In this document: piece after piece, positions 53,714 to 63,685 of the stretch | How the letters are laid out: the number at the start of each line of letters is the position of its first letter | Numbering within the stretch: the stretch's first letter is position 1 | Source: Agrobacterium tumefaciens | GTDB taxonomy: Bacteria; Pseudomonadota; Alphaproteobacteria; Rhizobiales; Rhizobiaceae | NCBI RefSeq assembly: GCF_009649785.1 | Contig: NZ_WJOK01000010.1 | Span: 1 to 64,000, forward strand | Direction of reading: 5' to 3' | DNA length: 64,000 nt | Notes under the pieces: generated by a model | Told to the model about the DNA's origin: nothing | Databases searched by the model: none | Seen by the model: only the letters and a program-made list of their open reading frames with translations | Program-made: the position numbers and the translations under genes

Positions 53714-55123
53714 ATGATCCCGGTCTCGTCGTTCAGAGATAAGAAGGTCGCGCTTTTCGGGCTTGGCGGTTCGGGCCTTGTCACGGCCCGGGCGCTGGTT
53801 GCCGGCGGGGCGGATGTCGTTGCTTTCGACGATAATCCCGACAGCGTCGCCAAGGCTGAGGCCGAAGGGATAACGACGGCTGATCTTCGAACGATAGACT
53901 GGCATTCCTTTTCGTCTTTCGTGCTCGCACCCGGCGTGCCGCTAACGCATCCGAAGCCGCACTGGTCGGTCGATCTTGCCCGGGCGGCGGGTGTCGAGAT
54001 TATCGGCGATATCGAGCTTTTCATTCGCGAGCGCCGAGCGCATGCGCCGGATTGCCCCTTCATCGCCATCACCGGCACGAACGGCAAATCCACGACGACC
54101 GCACTGATTGCCCATATCCTCAAGGCTTCGGGCCGCGATACACAACTCGGCGGCAATATCGGCACTGCGGTGCTGAGCCTCGATCCGCCGAAAGCGCAAC
54201 GTTTCTATGTCGTTGAATGCTCGTCCTACCAGATCGATCTGGCGCCGACGATCAATCCGACGGCCGGCATTCTGCTCAATCTGACGCCCGACCATCTCGA
54301 CCGGCACGGCACCATGCAGCATTATGCCGATGTTAAGGAACGGCTTGTGGCGGGCAGTGGCACGGCAATTGTCGGCGTTGATGACAGCTATTCCACGCTG
54401 ATCGCCGACCGCATCGAGCGTGCCGGCGTGAAGGTGGAGCGCATTTCCAAGCGCAATGTCGTTTCCGAAGGTCTTTATGCCGAAGGCAGCCGCATCCTGC
54501 GGGCGCATGGGGGCAAGTCCTCGCTGCTGGTCGATCTCGACGGCATCCAGACGCTTCGCGGCAGCCACAATGCCCAGAATGCAGCGGCTGCAATTGCCGC
54601 ATGCCTTGCCGTCGGCGTTTCCGAAGAGGACGTTCGCGCAGGTCTCAAGTCCTTCCCCGGCCTAAAACATCGCATGCAGCCGGTCGGTCGGCGCGGCAAT
54701 GTCACTTTCGTCAATGACAGCAAGGCAACCAATGCCGATGCCGCGGCACCGGCCTTGTCGAGCTATGAGCGCATCTATTGGATCGCGGGCGGTCTGCCAA
54801 AGGCCGGCGGCATTGCCAGCCTTGCGCCCCTTTTTCCGCGCATCGCCAAGGCCTATCTGATCGGCGAGGCGGCGGCGGAATTTGCAGCGACGCTCGGCGA
54901 AGCCGTGCCTTATGAAATATCCGGCACGCTGGACAAGGCGGTGCAGCATGCGGCGGCGGATGCGGAAAAAGATGCGACGGCCGGCAATATCGTGATGTTA
55001 TCCCCGGCTTGCGCAAGCTTCGACCAATATAAGAACTTTGAAATCAGAGGTGATTCGTTCGTCGCGCAGGTTGCGGCGCTCGATGGCATGACGATGCTCG
55101 TTCACTCTGGAAAAGGGGGCTGA
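53714..55123 (+). CDS. murD: UDP-MurNAc-L-alanine:D-glutamate ligase MurD
   Basis: A 469-residue Mur ligase adding the second stem residue. N-terminal Rossmann-like [19 protein letters not shown] loop [33 protein letters not shown]-terminal [16 protein letters not shown] and [16 protein letters not shown]. Begins three bases after mraY. No anomalies seen. Confidence 0.96.
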   Translation: MIPVSSFRDKKVALFGLGGSGLVTARALVAGGADVVAFDDNPDSVAKAEAEGITTADLRTIDWHSFSSFVLAPGVPLTHPKPHWSVDLARAAGVEIIGDIELFIRERRAHAPDCPFIAITGTNGKSTTTALIAHILKASGRDTQLGGNIGTAVLSLDPPKAQRFYVVECSSYQIDLAPTINPTAGILLNLTPDHLDRHGTMQHYADVKERLVAGSGTAIVGVDDSYSTLIADRIERAGVKVERISKRNVVSEGLYAEGSRILRAHGGKSSLLVDLDGIQTLRGSHNAQNAAAAIAACLAVGVSEEDVRAGLKSFPGLKHRMQPVGRRGNVTFVNDSKATNADAAAPALSSYERIYWIAGGLPKAGGIASLAPLFPRIAKAYLIGEAAAEFAATLGEAVPYEISGTLDKAVQHAAADAEKDATAGNIVMLSPACASFDQYKNFEIRGDSFVAQVAALDGMTMLVHSGKGG

Positions 55124-55127
55124 GGCC

Positions 55128-56282
55128 ATGGTAAGCCGAGTTGATCGCGGTCCGGTCGCGGAATGGTTCTGGACCATCGACCGTTTCTTTCTGGCGGCGT
55201 TCATCGCGCTGATGGGCATCGGCCTGATGCTGTCATTTGCGGCGTCGCCGGCGGTTGCCGAACGCATCGGTCTCAACAGCTTCTTCTTCGTGGAACGTCA
55301 GGCGATGTTCATGGTGCCTTCGCTGGCGATCATGATCGGTCTTTCCTTCCTGTCGCCGCGTCAGGTCCGGCGCGTGGCGGTGATGATGCTGATCGCGTCG
55401 CTGCTGATGATGATTTTCGCGCTGTTCTTCGGTATCGAGGTTAAGGGCGCACGGCGCTGGATTTCCATCGGCAGCTTCTCGATCCAGCCATCGGAATTCA
55501 TGAAACCCGCCTTCGTCATTGTCTGCGCCTGGCTGTTTGCCGAACGCGCGCGTCACCCCGAAATTCCCGGCAACCTCTTCGCTATCATCACCTTCGGTAT
55601 CGTGGCGGCACTTCTGATCGCCCAGCCCGACTTTGGCCAGACCATCCTGACATCGGTGGTGTGGGGCGGCATGTTCTTCATGGCCGGTGTTCCGTGGTTC
55701 TGGATCATCGTGCTCGGCGGCCTCGGCGTTCTCGGCATCGTCTCCGCCTATCTGCTCCTGCCGCACGTCGCCGGCCGTATCGACCGTTTCTGGACCGGTG
55801 AGGGTGATACCTTCCAGGTGGATACGGCGCGCGAGGCGATCATTCGTGGCGACTGGTTCGGTCGCGGCCCGGGCGAGGGCATCGTCAAGCGTATCATTCC
55901 CGACAGCCATACCGACTTCATCTTCTCGGTGGCGGCGGAAGAATTCGGCATTGTTTTCTGCATGTTCCTTGTGGCGATCTTCGCCTTCATCGTGTTGCGC
56001 GGCCTCTCGCACGCCTTTAGGGAAAAAGACGATTTCTGCCGCTTTGCCGTGGCCGGTCTGGTCCTGCAGATCGGCATGCAGTCGATGATCAATATCGGCG
56101 TTAATCTGGAGCTGATGCCCGCCAAGGGCATGACGCTGCCGCTGATTTCCTATGGCGGTTCGTCGATGATGGCGATCTGCGTGACGGCAGGCTTCCTTCT
56201 GGCGCTGACACGCCACAGGCCGGAAAAGAGGGCGCAGGAGCGCAGCTTCTTCCGCGTCGGTTCCGGCGTTCCTGCGGAGTAA
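55128..56282 (+). CDS. ftsW: Septal peptidoglycan glycosyltransferase FtsW
   Basis: A 384-residue SEDS protein with about ten membrane helices that polymerises lipid II at the septum together with FtsI. Signatures: ERQAMFMVPSLAIM, GARRWISIGSFSIQPSEFMK, QPDFGQTILTSVVWGG with the likely catalytic aspartate, PGEGIVKRIIPDSHTDFIF with SVAAEEFGI, and GMTLPLISYGGSSM. Starts four bases after the murD stop; the last sense codon adjoins the murG start region. Confidence 0.95.
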   Translation: MVSRVDRGPVAEWFWTIDRFFLAAFIALMGIGLMLSFAASPAVAERIGLNSFFFVERQAMFMVPSLAIMIGLSFLSPRQVRRVAVMMLIASLLMMIFALFFGIEVKGARRWISIGSFSIQPSEFMKPAFVIVCAWLFAERARHPEIPGNLFAIITFGIVAALLIAQPDFGQTILTSVVWGGMFFMAGVPWFWIIVLGGLGVLGIVSAYLLLPHVAGRIDRFWTGEGDTFQVDTAREAIIRGDWFGRGPGEGIVKRIIPDSHTDFIFSVAAEEFGIVFCMFLVAIFAFIVLRGLSHAFREKDDFCRFAVAGLVLQIGMQSMINIGVNLELMPAKGMTLPLISYGGSSMMAICVTAGFLLALTRHRPEKRAQERSFFRVGSGVPAE

Positions 56283-56288
56283 ATGATC

Positions 56289-57425
56289 ATGAGCAAGGGT
56301 ATTGTTCTGCTCGCCGCCGGGGGTACCGGCGGCCATGTCTTTCCAGCCGAGGCCTTGGCGCACACGCTGAAGGCGCGCGGGTATCAGGTGCATCTGGTCA
56401 CCGACAGCCGCGCCGAGCGTTATGCGGGGAAGTTTCCGGCGGAAGAAATTCACGTCGTTCCATCCGCCACCATCGGTTCGAAAAACCCGATTTCCTTGGC
56501 GCGTTCGCTGTGGAAGCTGTGGACAGGGCTGCGTTCAGCGCGCCGGCTGATCACGAAGCTGAAACCGGTTGCGGTCGTCGGCTTTGGCGGTTATCCCACC
56601 GTGCCGCCGCTGCTTGCCTCGACCGGGCTTGGCGTGCCATCGATCATTCACGAGCAGAATGCGGTGATGGGTCGTGCCAACAAGGCGCTGGCGGCCCGTG
56701 TGAAGGCGATTGCCGGCGGTTTTCTGCCGCCCGCCAACGGCCAATATTCCGACAAGACGGTTGCGACCGGCAATCCCGTGCGCCCGGCGGTGCTGGCGGC
56801 GTCAGAGATACCCTATACGCCTTCGCAGACCGGCGAGACGTTCCAGCTCGTGGTTTTCGGCGGCAGCCAGGGAGCGCAGTTCTTTTCCAGCGCGGTTCCG
56901 GCGGCGATATGCCTGTTGAAGGACGAGCAGCGCAAGCGCATCGTCGTGACCCAGCAGGCGCGCCCCGAAGACAAGGACAGTGTGATCTCCTCGTATCAGA
57001 AGCTGGGCGTGAAGGCGGATGTCTCGCCTTTCTTCGGCGACATGGCCTCGCGCATCGGTGAGGCCGATCTGGTCATCAGCCGTTCGGGTGCATCGACGGT
57101 ATCGGAGCTTTCGGTGATCGGCCGACCCTCGATCCTCGTGCCTTATCCGCATGCGCTGGATCACGATCAGGCGGCCAATGCGGCAGCGCTTTCGGCAGCC
57201 GGCGGTGCAAGCGTTATCAAGCAGTCGGAACTGTCGCCGCAGAAGCTCTCCGGCCTTCTGTCCTCGGCGCTGTCCGAGCCGGATCGGTTGTCCGCAACGG
57301 CGGCCGCGGCCAAGGCGACAGGAAAACCGCATGCGGCGGATGTACTGGCCGATCTGGTCGAGGCGATTGCGAGCGGAAAGTCCGTACAGGAATTCAAGAA
57401 GAACATTGAAGGAGTTGAGGCATGA
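56289..57425 (+). CDS. murG: UDP-GlcNAc:lipid I N-acetylglucosaminyltransferase MurG
   Basis: A 378-residue peripheral membrane GT-B glycosyltransferase making lipid II. N-terminal [60 protein letters not shown]-terminal [20 protein letters not shown] and [14 protein letters not shown]. Two ATGs lie six bases apart; the second has better spacing to GGAG. The stop overlaps murC as ATGA. Confidence 0.96.
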   Translation: MSKGIVLLAAGGTGGHVFPAEALAHTLKARGYQVHLVTDSRAERYAGKFPAEEIHVVPSATIGSKNPISLARSLWKLWTGLRSARRLITKLKPVAVVGFGGYPTVPPLLASTGLGVPSIIHEQNAVMGRANKALAARVKAIAGGFLPPANGQYSDKTVATGNPVRPAVLAASEIPYTPSQTGETFQLVVFGGSQGAQFFSSAVPAAICLLKDEQRKRIVVTQQARPEDKDSVISSYQKLGVKADVSPFFGDMASRIGEADLVISRSGASTVSELSVIGRPSILVPYPHALDHDQAANAAALSAAGGASVIKQSELSPQKLSGLLSSALSEPDRLSATAAAAKATGKPHAADVLADLVEAIASGKSVQEFKKNIEGVEA

Positions 57426-58837
57426 AGATGCCGAAAGCCATAGGCCTTGTCCATTTCATCGGCATAGGCGGGATCGGCATGAGCGGCATTGCCGAAGTGC
57501 TTCACAATCTCGGTCATCGCGTTCAGGGCTCCGACCAGGCCGACAGCGCCAATGTGCAGCGCCTGCGCGACAAGGGCATCGAGGTCTTCGTCGGCCACAC
57601 GGCGGATAATCTAGGTGATGCCGAGGTCGTGGTCGTTTCCACCGCGATCAAGAAGAACAATCCGGAGCTGATCGCCGCGCGGGAAAAACACCTGCCGATC
57701 GTTCGCCGTGCCGAAATGCTGGCTGAACTCATGCGTTTCCGCAACGCCATTGCCATCGGTGGCACGCACGGCAAGACCACGACGACCTCGATGGTCGCGA
57801 CCCTGCTGGAAGCCGGCAATCTCGACCCGACCGTGATCAACGGCGGTATCATCAACGCCTATGGCACCAACGCCCGCATGGGCGAGGGCGAGTGGATGGT
57901 GGTGGAGGCCGATGAATCCGATGGCACATTCCTGAAGCTTCCGGCCGATGTGGCCGTGATCACCAATATCGACCCGGAACATCTTGACCACTACGGCAAT
58001 TTCGATGCCGTGCGCGCTGCTTTCCGGCAATTCGTGGAGAATGTTCCGTTCTACGGCTTTGGCGTCATGTGTCTCGACCATCCCGAGGTGCAGGCTCTGG
58101 TTGGGCGTATCGAAGACCGCAAGGTCATCACCTATGGAGAGAACCCACAGGCCGACGTGCGGTTTTCGAATGTGCGCATCGACGGCACGCGGTCTATCTT
58201 CGATGTGGAAATTCGCCGTCGCCGCACCGGCAAGATATTCTCCTTCACCGATCTCGTCCTGCCGATGCCCGGTCGCCACAATGTTTCGAACGCAACGGCT
58301 GCGATTGCCGTCGCCAATCGTCTCGGTATTTCGGAAGCGGACATCAAGAAGGGCCTCGCCTCCTTTGCCGGCGTCAAGCGTCGTTTCACGCTAACGGGCG
58401 AAGCCAATGGCGTGCAGGTCTTCGACGATTACGGCCACCATCCGGTTGAGATCAAGGCTGTGCTCGCGGCTGCGCGCGAAGCCTGCAAGGGCCGCATCAT
58501 CGCCGTGCACCAGCCGCACCGCTACAGCCGCCTTTCCAGCCTGTTCGATGATTTCGCGCATTGTTTTAACGATGCCGATACGATTATTCTTGCTCCGGTC
58601 TATGCAGCGGGCGAAGATCCGATCGAGGGCGCAAGCTCGGAAGCGCTGGTCTCCGCAATCAAGGCTGCCGGCCATCGCGATGCCCGTTTTCTCGAAAAAC
58701 GGGAAGATCTCGCGTCAGTGGTTGCAGGCATTGCGAATCCGGGCGATTTCGTGGTTCTCTTGGGGGCCGGAAATATCACGCAATGGGCGGCAGTGCTGCC
58801 TTCGGAATTGAAGAGCATATCAGGAAAGTCTGAATGA
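57422..58837 (+). CDS. murC: UDP-N-acetylmuramate:L-alanine ligase MurC
   Basis: A 471-residue Mur ligase adding L-alanine, first stem residue. [19 protein letters not shown] at the N-terminus; ATP loop [43 protein letters not shown]-terminal [16 protein letters not shown] and [14 protein letters not shown]. Coupled on both sides by ATGA overlaps (murG, murB). Confidence 0.97.
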   Translation: MKMPKAIGLVHFIGIGGIGMSGIAEVLHNLGHRVQGSDQADSANVQRLRDKGIEVFVGHTADNLGDAEVVVVSTAIKKNNPELIAAREKHLPIVRRAEMLAELMRFRNAIAIGGTHGKTTTTSMVATLLEAGNLDPTVINGGIINAYGTNARMGEGEWMVVEADESDGTFLKLPADVAVITNIDPEHLDHYGNFDAVRAAFRQFVENVPFYGFGVMCLDHPEVQALVGRIEDRKVITYGENPQADVRFSNVRIDGTRSIFDVEIRRRRTGKIFSFTDLVLPMPGRHNVSNATAAIAVANRLGISEADIKKGLASFAGVKRRFTLTGEANGVQVFDDYGHHPVEIKAVLAAAREACKGRIIAVHQPHRYSRLSSLFDDFAHCFNDADTIILAPVYAAGEDPIEGASSEALVSAIKAAGHRDARFLEKREDLASVVAGIANPGDFVVLLGAGNITQWAAVLPSELKSISGKSE

Positions 58838-59799
58838 GACAGGTCGATGGGGTTAAATTGCTGGGGAGGCTCGGCGACGGGGTAAAGGAATTGCGGGGAC
58901 GTCTGACACCGGATGCGCCCATGGACCGCGTGACGTGGTTCAGAGCCGGCGGTCTTGCGGAAGTCATGTTCCAGCCGCACGATACCGACGATCTGGTTAC
59001 ATTCCTGAAAATCCTTCCGGAGGACGTGCCGTTGACCGTGGTCGGTGTCGGCTCGAACCTTCTGGTGCGCGATGGCGGCATTCCAGGTGTCGTCGTCCGT
59101 CTTTCCGCCAAAGGTTTCGGCTCGGTGGAGCTTTCGGGTGAAAACCGCATCAAGGCAGGCGCGATCTGCCCGGACAAGCATATTGCCGCGATGGCCATGG
59201 ATAATGGCATTGGCGGTTTCCATTTCTATTACGGTATTCCCGGCTCCATCGGCGGCGCTCTGCGCATGAATGCGGGCGCCAACGGCGGTGAAACGCGTGA
59301 GCGTGTCGTGGAGGTTTATGCGGTGGACCGTCAGGGCAACCAGCATGTGCTCTCCAATGCGGATATGGATTACAGCTATCGCCACTCCGGCGCCGATGCT
59401 GGTCTGATCTTCACCGGCGCCCTGTTTGAGGGTTATCCGGAAGACCGCGCGAAGATCCGCGCCGATATGGACGCCGTGCGTCACCACCGCGAAACCGTGC
59501 AGCCGATCCGTGAACAGACCGGTGGATCAACCTTCAAGAACCCCGAAGGTCATTCCGCCTGGGAGCTGATCGACGAAGCGGGCGGTCGCGGTCTGGTCAT
59601 CGGCGGTGCGCAGATGTCATCGCTGCATTGCAATTTCATGATCAATACCGGCCATGCGACCGGTTACGATCTGGAATATCTGGGCGAGACCATTCGCAAG
59701 CGCGTGTTCGAGAAGTCGGGCATTCGGCTGGAGTGGGAAATCAAACGGCTTGGCCTATTCATGCCGGGTCGTGAAGTGGAGCCCTTCCTCGGCGCCTGA
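58834..59799 (+). CDS. murB: UDP-N-acetylenolpyruvoylglucosamine reductase MurB
   Basis: A 321-residue FAD enzyme reducing enolpyruvyl-UDP-GlcNAc to UDP-MurNAc. FAD-binding [59 protein letters not shown] with the proton-donor serine; a C-terminal glutamate in [10 protein letters not shown]. Ends the first block of the dcw cluster; a strong terminator follows. Confidence 0.96.
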   Translation: MRQVDGVKLLGRLGDGVKELRGRLTPDAPMDRVTWFRAGGLAEVMFQPHDTDDLVTFLKILPEDVPLTVVGVGSNLLVRDGGIPGVVVRLSAKGFGSVELSGENRIKAGAICPDKHIAAMAMDNGIGGFHFYYGIPGSIGGALRMNAGANGGETRERVVEVYAVDRQGNQHVLSNADMDYSYRHSGADAGLIFTGALFEGYPEDRAKIRADMDAVRHHRETVQPIREQTGGSTFKNPEGHSAWELIDEAGGRGLVIGGAQMSSLHCNFMINTGHATGYDLEYLGETIRKRVFEKSGIRLEWEIKRLGLFMPGREVEPFLGA

Positions 59800-59853
59800 A
59801 AATTGCGATGCCTCGCGATTGCCATGAGCAACTGCGTTAGCCGTTTCATATCT

Positions 59854-59885
59854 CTCCTGGCAGCACCAAGCGGCCAGGAGTTTTT
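59854..59885 (+). terminator. Rho-independent terminator after murB
   Basis: CTCCTGGC and GCCAGGAG pair around an 11-base loop, followed by TTTTTG. It separates the mraZ-murB transcript from the genes downstream, so ddlB and ftsQ need their own promoter. Confidence 0.88.
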
Positions 59886-59969
59886 GTTTCATATCATCCT
59901 TGGCGAAGGGTAACGGTCGATCAATAGTTTTTATCTATAAGCAGTATTTAGATTACGGGAGAGGCAGCG

Positions 59970-60842
59970 TTGCGCCGCTCTACTGCTTGGGTGATATTTA
60001 TGAGCATTTTCATTGCCGATCGCGTAAGCGGACAGCTGTCACGTTTTTTAAGCGAACTCGTCGCGATAACGACATTCACCGTGGCGACACCGGATGGATG
60101 GCGTCGGCTTGACCCGGTACAGTCATCATTTCGATTGGCTTGCCTGATCGCTTCCATAGCCGCCGTTATCTGTGTCGTTGCGATCCTGACGATGGCGCAG
60201 TTGGACCTAGTCTCGGACTTGAGCAATGGGCTCACAATCGGCCTGGTCCTTAGTACGACAATCTCTTTCACCGTCGGTTTTTTAATTTGCTGGCTCAATG
60301 CGAGGCAGATGCAGTTACTGATCCAGTCACACGAGCGTTTTGCGCAGCTCAGCCAGACTGATGCTCTGACAGGTCTTCACAACCGGCTAGGTCTTTATTC
60401 GAATTGCGTTCATCTGAGCACGCCGTATTGCGTCGCATTTATCGACATTGATCATTTTAAGTCCGTGAATGACAGGTACGGCCATTTGGCTGGTGACATG
60501 GTTATCTCCAGTGTTGCCAAGACAATTCGGGAAGGTTTCGATGAAGCCGCTCATGTGGCGCGGATGGGCGGTGAAGAGTTTGTCGTCGTCCACACCCTTG
60601 CCCCGGACCGGTTCCTGGAACAGTGCGAAGGCGTCCGTGAGAAGATCGCGACGACAACGGTTCATTTTCAGGATTTGCAGATCAGTACCACCATCTCGAT
60701 AGGTGTGGCCTTGCGCGGGAACAGGGAGATTTTCGAGAAGGTCATGCACAGTGCGGATATGGCGCTCTACGAGGCGAAACGTGGCGGGCGTAATCGCATC
60801 TGTTCGTCGGGCGCGAAAGGTGGCCGTCAAATTATCGCTTGA
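59970..60842 (+). CDS. Membrane GGDEF-domain diguanylate cyclase
   Basis: A 290-residue protein predicted to make cyclic di-GMP. Two hydrophobic segments (LACLIASIAAVICVVAILT and GLVLSTTISFTVGFLICWL, residues ~52-110) precede a GGDEF domain. The active-site motif is GGEEF in ARMGGEEFVVVH; upstream IDIDHFKSVNDRYGH is intact. The position five residues before GGEEF reads DEAA instead of RxxD, so the product-inhibition site is missing. TTG start chosen because GGGAGAGG lies just before it; an ATG 30 bases on is possible. It sits between murB and ddlB, splitting the dcw cluster. Confidence 0.87.
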   Translation: MRRSTAWVIFMSIFIADRVSGQLSRFLSELVAITTFTVATPDGWRRLDPVQSSFRLACLIASIAAVICVVAILTMAQLDLVSDLSNGLTIGLVLSTTISFTVGFLICWLNARQMQLLIQSHERFAQLSQTDALTGLHNRLGLYSNCVHLSTPYCVAFIDIDHFKSVNDRYGHLAGDMVISSVAKTIREGFDEAAHVARMGGEEFVVVHTLAPDRFLEQCEGVREKIATTTVHFQDLQISTTISIGVALRGNREIFEKVMHSADMALYEAKRGGRNRICSSGAKGGRQIIA

Positions 60843-60862
60843 GGATCATCACAGACGAAAAA

Positions 60863-60890
60863 AGGCCGCGAAAGGTGATTTCGCGGCCTC
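60863..60890 (-). terminator. Terminator between convergent GGDEF and MFS genes
   Basis: AGGCCGCGAAA pairs with TTTCGCGGCCT. On the minus strand the stem is followed by TTTTTTCG, so it mainly serves the MFS gene; it may also stop GGDEF transcription. Confidence 0.88.
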
Positions 60891-60911
60891 GATCTTTTAG
60901 TGGCCTGACGC

Positions 60912-62246
60912 TCAGACTTCATCCTTGCGGGACAGAAGAATGCAGGCGAGCGTGATGAGGGCGGATACGCAGAGGTAATATCCGACATATCCCATGCCGT
61001 AATTCACCTGCAGCCATGTGGCGATGTAGGGTGCCAGCGATGCGCCGAAGATGCCGGCCATGTTGAAGGTGATGGACGAGCCGGTGTAGCGCACCCTTGT
61101 CGGGAAGGGGGCGGCAAGCGCCGTTCCAATCAGGCCGTAGGTCATGCCCATCAGCGTCATCGCAAGGGCCGCGAAGATGAAGATCGAGCCTTCGCCGCCT
61201 GTCATCAGGGTAGGAAGCAGGAACGAGAACAGGCCGATCAGCACCGTCGTCAGGATCAGTATTTCGCGACGGCCGAAGCGCTCAGCGAGCTTGCCGGCAA
61301 TCGGGATGAAGATGCCGAAAACGATGGAGCCCATGATTTGCACTTCGAGTGCGTCCAGGAACGGGATTTTCAGAACCTTGACGTTGTAGGACAGCAGATA
61401 GGCGGTACCGATATAGAACAGCACGAAGGTAGCCAGCGCCACGAAAGTGCCGAGCGCGAGGCTGCGCTTGTGGTTGCGGAACAGTTCCACGACCGGCACG
61501 GCAACACGTTCTTCCTTTTCGATTGCCTTCTGGAAGGCAGGCGTTTCGGTGATCGACAGACGAACCCACATGCCAACCGCGATCAGGATGATCGAAGCGA
61601 CGAAGGGAATGCGCCAGCCCCAGCTCAGAAGCGCTTCCTGCGACATGAAGTGCAGCAAGATCCAGAAGACGCCGGAGGAGAGGAACAGACCGACGGGCGC
61701 GCCGAGCTGCGGAAACATCCCGTACCAGCTGCGCTTGCCGGGAGGAGCGTTTTCCGTGGCCAGCAGGACCGCGCCACCCCATTCTCCGCCAAGACCGAAG
61801 CCCTGACCGAAGCGGCAAAGCGCCAGCAACAGAGGTGCCAGAACACCGGCTGTCTCATAGGACGGCAGAAGGCCGATCACGACCGTCGATACGCCCATGG
61901 TCAGCAGAGCGGCGACAAGCGTAGCTTTACGGCCGACGCGGTCACCATAATGGCCGAAAACGACGGCGCCGAGCGGGCGGGCGAAAAAGGCGATGGAGAA
62001 GGTGGCGAAGGATGCCAGAAGTGCCGTCATCGGATCATTGTTCGGGAAGAACAATGTCGGAAACACGAGCACTGCGGCCGTGGCGTAAACGTAAAAATCG
62101 AAAAACTCGATGGTCGTGCCGACCAGGCTGGCAGTGAGAACTCGTGCAGGCGAATTTGTCTTTACAACGTTCGAATTGCCAGCTGTCGGCGATACCGGAG
62201 ATATCGCGTCAGTCATGGTTTTGGTCCCATTTTTGGATGATTGCAT
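60912..62246 (-). CDS. MFS transporter, metabolite:H+ symporter (MHS) family
   Basis: A 444-residue transporter with 12 predicted helices of the KgtP/ProP/ShiA type. Signatures: ASLVGTTIEFFDFYVYATAA in helix 1, loop 2-3 GHYGDRVGRKATLV, and GLGGEWGGAVLLATENAP in helix 4-5, which are diagnostic for MHS. Imports a carboxylate, betaine or similar metabolite with protons. Two starts are possible, 30 bases apart; the first follows AAGGCATGAC, the second GGGACC. On the opposite strand within the dcw split, with no functional link to wall synthesis evident. Confidence 0.88.
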   Translation of the reverse strand: MQSSKNGTKTMTDAISPVSPTAGNSNVVKTNSPARVLTASLVGTTIEFFDFYVYATAAVLVFPTLFFPNNDPMTALLASFATFSIAFFARPLGAVVFGHYGDRVGRKATLVAALLTMGVSTVVIGLLPSYETAGVLAPLLLALCRFGQGFGLGGEWGGAVLLATENAPPGKRSWYGMFPQLGAPVGLFLSSGVFWILLHFMSQEALLSWGWRIPFVASIILIAVGMWVRLSITETPAFQKAIEKEERVAVPVVELFRNHKRSLALGTFVALATFVLFYIGTAYLLSYNVKVLKIPFLDALEVQIMGSIVFGIFIPIAGKLAERFGRREILILTTVLIGLFSFLLPTLMTGGEGSIFIFAALAMTLMGMTYGLIGTALAAPFPTRVRYTGSSITFNMAGIFGASLAPYIATWLQVNYGMGYVGYYLCVSALITLACILLSRKDEV

Positions 62247-62758
62247 GTCATGCCTTGGGAGGCATTGACTGCGTTAACGCAATTTTTGTTCTTTTGGAAT
62301 GCTAAAAAAGAAATAATGCGGACAATGTGATCGGCTGGTGCGACAGGGACCGCAGCGTGTGCGAGGACGTAGTCTCAAGATTGAGAGACTGATTCAGGCG
62401 ACGGATTTAAAACGCTGAAACGTCAGATAATTTTCGCTGGGGAAAAGCGTCATCTGTTAACGTTTTCGCCTTGTCTTTATCAGGGATAGAAGTGTGCGGC
62501 ACCCTCGTTCTATTTCCGATCATTGAAAACCTGCATGTTGCAATCCGTCCAACTCTCTGATTCCAAGGAGGTAATTCGGATCGATGCTGATTCTTTAATG
62601 GAACTGGCATGTTGGGCGCGGCGGTTAACGAAAGTAAACGATTCATTAACCTTAATGGCGTTTAACTGATCTCAAGGATCATGTGCCAGAATCACCGTTC
62701 GTCAAATTCGGTTGGTTCCGGTGCGGATCGTAGCGGAGATTTGGTGTCAGAGGTATCG
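62247..62758. other. Intergenic region before ddlB
   Basis: About 500 bases between the MHS transporter start and ddlB. It holds the promoters for both. It is AT-rich and carries several TTAAC motifs near 62620-62670, among them the shared dcw upstream element. No RNA gene recognised; an 80-codon minus-strand frame lacks a ribosome site. Confidence 0.5.
62632..62659. promoter_or_regulatory. Shared dcw upstream element, copy 2
   Basis: AAGTAAAC, ATTC, TTAA, CTTAA and GGC with one variable base between each, matching copy 1 before mraZ at 24 of 28 positions. The palindromic core is CATTAA-CC-TTAATG: both arms changed in a compensated way relative to CGTTAA/TTAACG. It lies ~100 bases before the ddlB start. 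Confidence 0.55.
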
Positions 62759-63685
62759 ATGGGCGGCAAGCACGTAGCTGTTCTTTTGGGTGGGTTTTCG
62801 TCGGAGCGGCCGGTCAGCCTCTCGTCCGGGAACGCTTGCGCGCTCGCCCTTGAGGGCGAGGGGTACAAGGTCACCCGGGTCGATGTGGGGCGCGATATCG
62901 CCGCCGTACTCGGCGAGCTGCGCCCGGATGTCGCCTTCAATGCGCTGCATGGCCCCTTCGGTGAAGACGGCACCATTCAAGGCATTCTCGAATATCTCGC
63001 CATTCCCTATACCCATTCCGGCGTGCTCGCTTCTGCACTTGCCATGGACAAGGCGCAGGCCAAGAAAGTGGCTGCGGCTGCTGGCATTCCGGTGGCTGAC
63101 GAACGCGTCATGAACCGGTTTGAATTCACCAGCGAACATCCGCTTGCGCCGCCCTACGTCGTGAAGCCGGTGCGCGAAGGCTCGAGCTTCGGTGTGGTGA
63201 TCGTCAAGGAAGACCAGTCGCATCCGCCGCAAATCCTTACCTCGTCCGAATGGCGTTACGGCGATCACGTCATGGTCGAGCGTTACATCCATGGTCGCGA
63301 ACTGACCTGCGGCGTGCTCGACGGCGAGGCGCTAGGAGTGACGGAAGTGGTGCCGCTGGGTCACAATTTCTATGATTATGACGCTAAATACGCAGCCGGT
63401 GGCTCAAAGCATGTCATTCCGGCAGAAATTTCACCAAAAATTTACCAAAAAATTCAAACACTGGCGGTTATGGCGCATCGGGCGATCGGGTGCCGTGGCG
63501 TAAGCCGTTCAGACTTTCGTTACGACGACCGCTTCTCAGAAGATGGCGAAGTTATCTGGCTTGAAGTGAATACGCAGCCGGGCATGACGCCGACCTCCCT
63601 GGTGCCGGAAATGGCGGCCCATGCTGGCCGCTCCTTTGGTAACCTTGTCAGCTGGATGGTGGAGGACGCTTCGTGTTTGCGGTGA
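62759..63685 (+). CDS. ddlB: D-alanine--D-alanine ligase B
   Basis: A 308-residue ATP-grasp ligase making the D-Ala-D-Ala dipeptide for MurF. Motifs: [66 protein letters not shown] and [18 protein letters not shown] with the Mg-binding Glu/Asn. The ATG of MGGKHV is set by AGAGG six bases before it. A 13-base overlap with ftsQ couples the two genes. Confidence 0.96.
   Translation: MGGKHVAVLLGGFSSERPVSLSSGNACALALEGEGYKVTRVDVGRDIAAVLGELRPDVAFNALHGPFGEDGTIQGILEYLAIPYTHSGVLASALAMDKAQAKKVAAAAGIPVADERVMNRFEFTSEHPLAPPYVVKPVREGSSFGVVIVKEDQSHPPQILTSSEWRYGDHVMVERYIHGRELTCGVLDGEALGVTEVVPLGHNFYDYDAKYAAGGSKHVIPAEISPKIYQKIQTLAVMAHRAIGCRGVSRSDFRYDDRFSEDGEVIWLEVNTQPGMTPTSLVPEMAAHAGRSFGNLVSWMVEDASCLR

Noticed and set aside
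52250-53905. A 551-codon minus-strand open frame
   Set aside because: Antisense to murF, mraY and the start of murD. Its His/Asp/Glu/Arg-rich sequence is the reverse image of membrane and ligase codons.
55233-56453. A 406-codon minus-strand open frame
   Set aside because: Antisense to ftsW and the start of murG, without ribosome site or recognisable motif.
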